Shown here piece after piece: positions 60,967-64,000 of a stretch of 64,000 bases of DNA; the first letter of the stretch is position 1, and each line of letters opens with the position of its first letter. Source of the stretch: Bacillus sp. 1NLA3E (GTDB lineage: Bacteria > Bacillota > Bacilli > Bacillales > Cytobacillaceae); contig NC_021171.1 in the NCBI RefSeq assembly GCF_000242895.2, positions 4,312,001 through 4,376,000 of the forward strand, in the 5' to 3' direction. A program made the position numbers and the translations under genes. The notes beneath the pieces are model-generated. The model did no database searches, was not told the DNA's origin, and saw nothing but the letters and a program-made list of their open reading frames with translations.

Positions 60967-61934
60967 TCATATGGCTTCATTTTTACATTGTAATCGAAGT
61001 TCGTTAATTTTTTCTTTTTGCTTTTTGGTAAGTTTTAAGACTTTGTTTAATTTCTTTGTCTTTTCAATATCCTTTAGGTGGACCAGTCGATGCACTGATT
61101 CATGGAGTATCACTAAATTTAAAAATGTATCATCTTTTGACAGATGATACGGGTTCTTATGATGGCAGTGCCAATCATTAATGCCAAGCTCAACTCCTGT
61201 TACCGCACATTTCCCATATTGAGCAATAAACTTACTTATTCGATTATCGTTATATTCAATTGACCGATTTGGAATATAGTTTTTCATAATTGAAAATAAA
61301 ATCCTTTTATTTACAGCCTTTAGACTTTTGTGGATTTTATCTCTACCTTCGGCAGTATAATTACATGTTTCCTGCGAAAAGCATAGGTTTGTTTTATGCT
61401 TCTGGGCATATATGGGCACAAATACCATACTTTGTATTTTGTATAGTTTCGATTTGTAACCTTCGTACCTTTTTTGTAGAGTTTTAGTCATCTCATGAAA
61501 ATTCGCATCTGTTCTAAAAATTTTTAAACGATTATACAGTGTTTTTCTTAGGTAGAAGTTTAACTCATTAAGATTTGTTGTAATTTGGGTGGCTACGGAA
61601 TAGTAGTTTTGGATTCCCATTACAACTGTGTTGAAATGCCAGACCTTTTCTACACAAGGGTTCTTCTGGGTACCTTTGATTGCTTCTTTAATTTTATTAG
61701 AGGCATTAGCCTTTGCTTTTCTAGACATATGTGAATGGACTACATGACCAAACCTAGTTTTTCCCTTCCTTACTACTTTAAAAGTAAAGCCGAGAAACTC
61801 GGAAGAGTTTTTCTTTAGGTTAATTACCTTTGATTTTTCATCGCTGGTTTCAAGGTGTAATCTTGTTTTCAAAAAGTCTTTTATGGCATAGTTCATTCTG
61901 ATTGCTTGAGAACGAGTTCTGCACAAAACTTTAA
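60967..61934 (-). CDS. Outer intron RT/maturase-HNH, 3' exon
   Basis: Continuation of the outer intron's intron-encoded protein after the inner intron. The restored frame reads ...YADD-FKVLCRTRSQAIRMNYAI, then NLKKNSSEFLGFTFKVVRKG (end of the RT domain), the thumb/maturase X region (WHFNTVVMGIQNYYSVATQI), and an HNH endonuclease: CAVTGVELGINDWHCHHKNP, LVILHESVHRLVH. Stop at 60967. As it stands in DNA it has no start codon of its own that would give a working RT, since the palm motifs are in the exon at 63808-64000. Function depends on splicing of the inner intron. Confidence 0.88.
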
Positions 61935-61973
61935 GGCAAGTAGACCACTGGAACCTCCCCAGTAGTCTCTCTC

Positions 61974-62008
61974 AGAACCGGACGTGAACCTCTCAGCTCA
62001 TCCGGCTC
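61974..62008 (-). ncRNA. Group II intron domain V of the inner intron
   Basis: 35-nt hairpin GAGCCGGATGAGCTGAGAGG continuing to CACGTCCGGTTCT; the lower stem GAGCCGGA/TCCGGTTC and the GAGAGG loop are the domain V hallmarks. It starts three bases after the inner RT stop. Confidence 0.92.
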
Positions 62009-62011
62009 CCA

Positions 62012-63256
62012 TTATTCAGCCGTAGGTTTGATGCCTATATCCCAGTGTTTGAAGAGTTTAGGATTTTGTTTAGAAATTCTGCCTAGAAAATGTTCTGCCC
62101 TTTTCTTGTGTCGAGATAGCTTTTTATATTTCCTTCTCGCCCACATAATTAAGGCTTTGTTTATGTGCCTTAAAGAGGAGTACATTTCAGATTTGTAGAA
62201 TTTCCCATAGTAGTTAATCCACCCTTGAATTACTGAGTTAAACATATTTGATAGGTCTATGAGCTCTTTATCCGCCTTCAATTGTAGTTTCCAATCTCTC
62301 ACTTTTTGCTGTATTGATTTCTTAGATTTGTTACTGATGGCTGGCGTGAAATTCACAAAGTGTTTTCCCCACCTGTTCTTTGACAGCCTTGGTCTGAACG
62401 TGTATCCCAGAAAATCAAACGCTATGTTTTCATGATCTTCTTTCCTGTCCGCATCCTTACAATATACAATTTTTGTTTTGGAAGGATGTAGTTCGAGTTT
62501 ACATTCGTTCATTCTCTTGCTTAAGGATTTGAGCACTTTCTTTGCTTCTTCCTCTGTCTTACAGTGGATGACTGCGTCATCTGCATATCTAGCGAATGGT
62601 TTGCTGGGGTGATTAATAGCCATCCATTTATCAAACGCATAATGTAGAAACAAATTTGCTAGCACCGGACTTATGACACCACCTTGCGGTGTGCCGGAGG
62701 TACGTTCTTTTATTCCTTCTTTTGTTTGAAATGGTGCGGTTAACCATCTTTTGATGTACAGCTTAACCCATTCTACGTCTGTATGCTTATCTACAGCTCT
62801 CATCAGGAACTCATGATCGATGTTATCGAATAAACCTTTTATATCAAATTCAAGTATCCAATTGTACTTCCAGCATCTTTTTCGAGTTGTCTCTATTGCT
62901 TGAATGGCGCTTTTCTTAGGTCTATATCCATAGGAATCCTCATAAAAGAATGGTTCTACCGAAGGTTCGAAATATAATTTCACTGTCATCTGTGCAATTC
63001 TATCCGCAACCGTTGGAATTCCAAGTGTCCTAGTACCCCCAGCTTTCTTTTGTATTTCTACAGCCTTAACTGCTGGAGGGAAGTAACTTCCCGATGACAT
63101 TCTGTTCCAAACTTTATATAGATTATCTTTTAGATTTCTTTCAAATTCTTCTATGGATTGTTCATCAATTCCTGCTGAACCCTTATTTGCTTTAACTCTT
63201 ATAAAGGCTTCATACACTATCTTTTTAGATATTTCATATGGCTTTGTTTTATCCAT
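62012..63256 (-). CDS. ltrA: Group II intron reverse transcriptase/maturase (inner intron), LtrA-like
   Basis: About 414 aa. RT blocks: ISKKIVYEAFIRVKANKGSA, RTLGIPTVADRIAQMTVKLY, YGYRPKKSAIQAIE, LEFDIKGLFDNIDHEFLMRA, TSGTPQGGVISPVLANLFLH, the catalytic FARYADDAVIHCK and FDFLGYTFRPRLSKNRWGKH. The thumb/maturase region follows (NSVIQGWINYYGKF). No HNH endonuclease domain is present, unlike the outer RT. ATG 63256 with GGAGG five bases upstream is preferred over TTG 63325. It promotes splicing and target-primed mobility of its intron. Intact and presumably active. Confidence 0.93.
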   Translation of the reverse strand: MDKTKPYEISKKIVYEAFIRVKANKGSAGIDEQSIEEFERNLKDNLYKVWNRMSSGSYFPPAVKAVEIQKKAGGTRTLGIPTVADRIAQMTVKLYFEPSVEPFFYEDSYGYRPKKSAIQAIETTRKRCWKYNWILEFDIKGLFDNIDHEFLMRAVDKHTDVEWVKLYIKRWLTAPFQTKEGIKERTSGTPQGGVISPVLANLFLHYAFDKWMAINHPSKPFARYADDAVIHCKTEEEAKKVLKSLSKRMNECKLELHPSKTKIVYCKDADRKEDHENIAFDFLGYTFRPRLSKNRWGKHFVNFTPAISNKSKKSIQQKVRDWKLQLKADKELIDLSNMFNSVIQGWINYYGKFYKSEMYSSLRHINKALIMWARRKYKKLSRHKKRAEHFLGRISKQNPKLFKHWDIGIKPTAE

Positions 63257-63807
63257 AAGTTCCTCCCACTTTTGATGGTTGACTTGTTTATAAAACTGAA
63301 TAATATAACCCCTTTGCTCCATCAACGTTAGGAGATTTCATTGCTACTACGAGTTATTCCGCCCCTATACATGGCATTGGTACTCTGATTCTTGTGGGGC
63401 TTCCACTTGAAATCTCTCCCTTGGCATCCATGTCGTAGGTTCCCACGTTCCACACAAAAGCCTGTATTAAGTTCACGCCGCCTTTATACCGGTCACCGAA
63501 CGGACAGTAAACAGGTTTCCTCCGAACTTATCCTGAGTTAACGACTCCCCCTCAGTTTTGATGACATTTCTACGCTTTCGATACTTCTTCAGCGGTTCAG
63601 TGGTTTTCGTCTCCTTAATACGTACCTGACAGTGTCTTGCACTGCCTTTTCCCTAACGCTCAATACCATAGCTTTTGACTAAAGCATCTTAGGGTGGTTT
63701 GAAATCTCCACCTGTATGGCGATTTCGAGGGGCCAACCCTCATCTTTTGTGCAGCATGTTACACTATGCAACTCTTCGAGTTGCTTTTGTGTTCCTTCGT
63801 GGCACAC
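63257..63807 (-). ncRNA. 5' ribozyme domains (I-III) of the inner group II intron
   Basis: About 550 nt of GC-richer, structured non-coding sequence from GTGTGCC to the RT start. It includes short complementary pairs such as CAACTCGAAGAGTTG. It carries the exon-binding sites by position, which I did not map. Confidence 0.7.
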
Positions 63808-64000
63808 AATCGTCCGCATAGCGGACGATAAAGCATTCTTTTAACCCAGATTTTTTAAGTCCTTGATACTTGATTCCACTGGTCTTATATTTAAAGTTGC
63901 TTTCAAATGTTTCCCACTGATTACTTATCCACCAATCAAGTTCATTGAGAACGACATTTGATAATAAAGGTGATAAAATTCCACCTTGCGGTGTTCCTTT
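63808..64000 (-). CDS. Outer intron RT/maturase, 5' exon (partial)
   Basis: Minus strand from the right edge: KGTPQGGILSPLLSNVVLNE, LDWWISNQWETFESNFKYKT and ECFIVRYADD, then interrupted at 63808. These are RT blocks 4 and 5 of a group II intron RT. The reading phase (64 codons plus one base) joins in frame to the exon at 60967-61934. The start codon and the N-terminal RT blocks lie outside the window. Confidence 0.88.

Larger units (their letters stand above)
61935..63807 (-). mobile_element. Inner group II intron inserted in the outer RT gene (twintron)
   Basis: 1873 bp. The 5' end on the minus strand is GTGTGCC (63807), fitting the GUGYG consensus. A complete RT ORF lies in domain IV. A canonical domain V follows (GAGCCGGATGAG ... 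CACGTCCGGTTCT, 61974-62008), then a domain VI hairpin with a bulged A seven bases from the predicted end at 61935. Removing exactly this segment joins GCGGACGATT to TTAAAGTT and restores A-D-D-F-K-V in the outer RT. The last bases (GCC) depart from the usual AY, so the 3' end could be off by a base or two. Confidence 0.9.
60825..64000 (-). mobile_element. Outer group II intron (5' end outside window), host of a nested intron
   Basis: The minus strand ends with a domain V-like hairpin (CGCCGTATGCGG ... GTCGCACGTACTGG, about 60866-60905). Domain VI follows with a CCCTT-A-CCTAT end near 60825, matching bacterial group II 3' ends (bulged A, terminal AU). It encodes an RT-maturase-HNH protein split by the inner intron. 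Its 5' half lies beyond 64000. Confidence 0.85.

Noticed and set aside
1-64000. rRNA, tRNA, known riboswitches, toxin-antitoxin or CRISPR-Cas genes
   Set aside because: Looked for on both strands by eye; no convincing signature was found.

Overview
The window looks like chromosomal DNA of a low-GC Gram-positive spore-former of the Bacillaceae (Bacillus/Neobacillus-like). Support comes from AT-rich codon use, strong AGGAGG ribosome binding sites with frequent TTG/GTG starts, several LytR-CpsA-Psr (LCP) wall-polymer ligases, SdpR/SdpI, a CstR-type sulfur regulator, an LPNTA-anchored surface protein and a GC-rich repeat common in Bacillaceae. No rRNA, tRNA or CRISPR array was seen.

Positions 1-43 kb form a cell-surface region. 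It holds two peptidoglycan hydrolases: an amidase cut by the left edge and a glucosaminidase at 8.8-11.9 kb. Both carry six copies of the same ~107-residue module. Around them are two glycan clusters. The first (2.4-7.1 kb, minus) has a Wzx-type flippase and three glycosyltransferases. The second (23.6-32.6 kb, minus) has an initiating sugar-phosphate transferase, four glycosyltransferases, a Wzy-like polymerase, a pyruvyltransferase and a MurJ/MviN-like flippase. The region also has four LCP proteins, two GtaB/GalU paralogues (UDP-glucose supply), two O-acyltransferases, a Wzy/ligase-TPR protein, an LPNTA surface protein and galactokinase. Likely flow: GtaB makes UDP-glucose, sugars are built on undecaprenyl phosphate, flipped and polymerised, then LCP enzymes attach the glycan to the wall that the hydrolases remodel. 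Between these blocks lie many decayed mobile elements: a group II intron remnant and IS21, ISL3 and DUF6431-type IS fragments.

Positions 40-61 kb are more ordinary chromosome. They carry an orphan sdpRI pair, a fourth LCP gene, an ascorbate-family PTS operon with its PRD regulator, and a persulfide/sulfide response locus (cstR, three single-domain rhodaneses, and a divergent CoA-disulfide reductase-rhodanese fusion). Further along are an SGNH hydrolase, a small sigma factor, a GGDEF/HD-GYP protein, a VOC protein, an Hsp20, an acetolactate-synthase-like enzyme, a broken comM/yifB and a CBO0543-like membrane protein.

The last 3.2 kb (60.8-64.0 kb, minus) is the most unusual part. A group II intron encoding an RT-maturase-HNH protein is itself interrupted by a second complete group II intron with its own RT. 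The inner intron sits inside the outer RT's YADD catalytic motif, and excision at the predicted junction restores the frame exactly. This is a nested twintron; the outer intron runs off the right edge.
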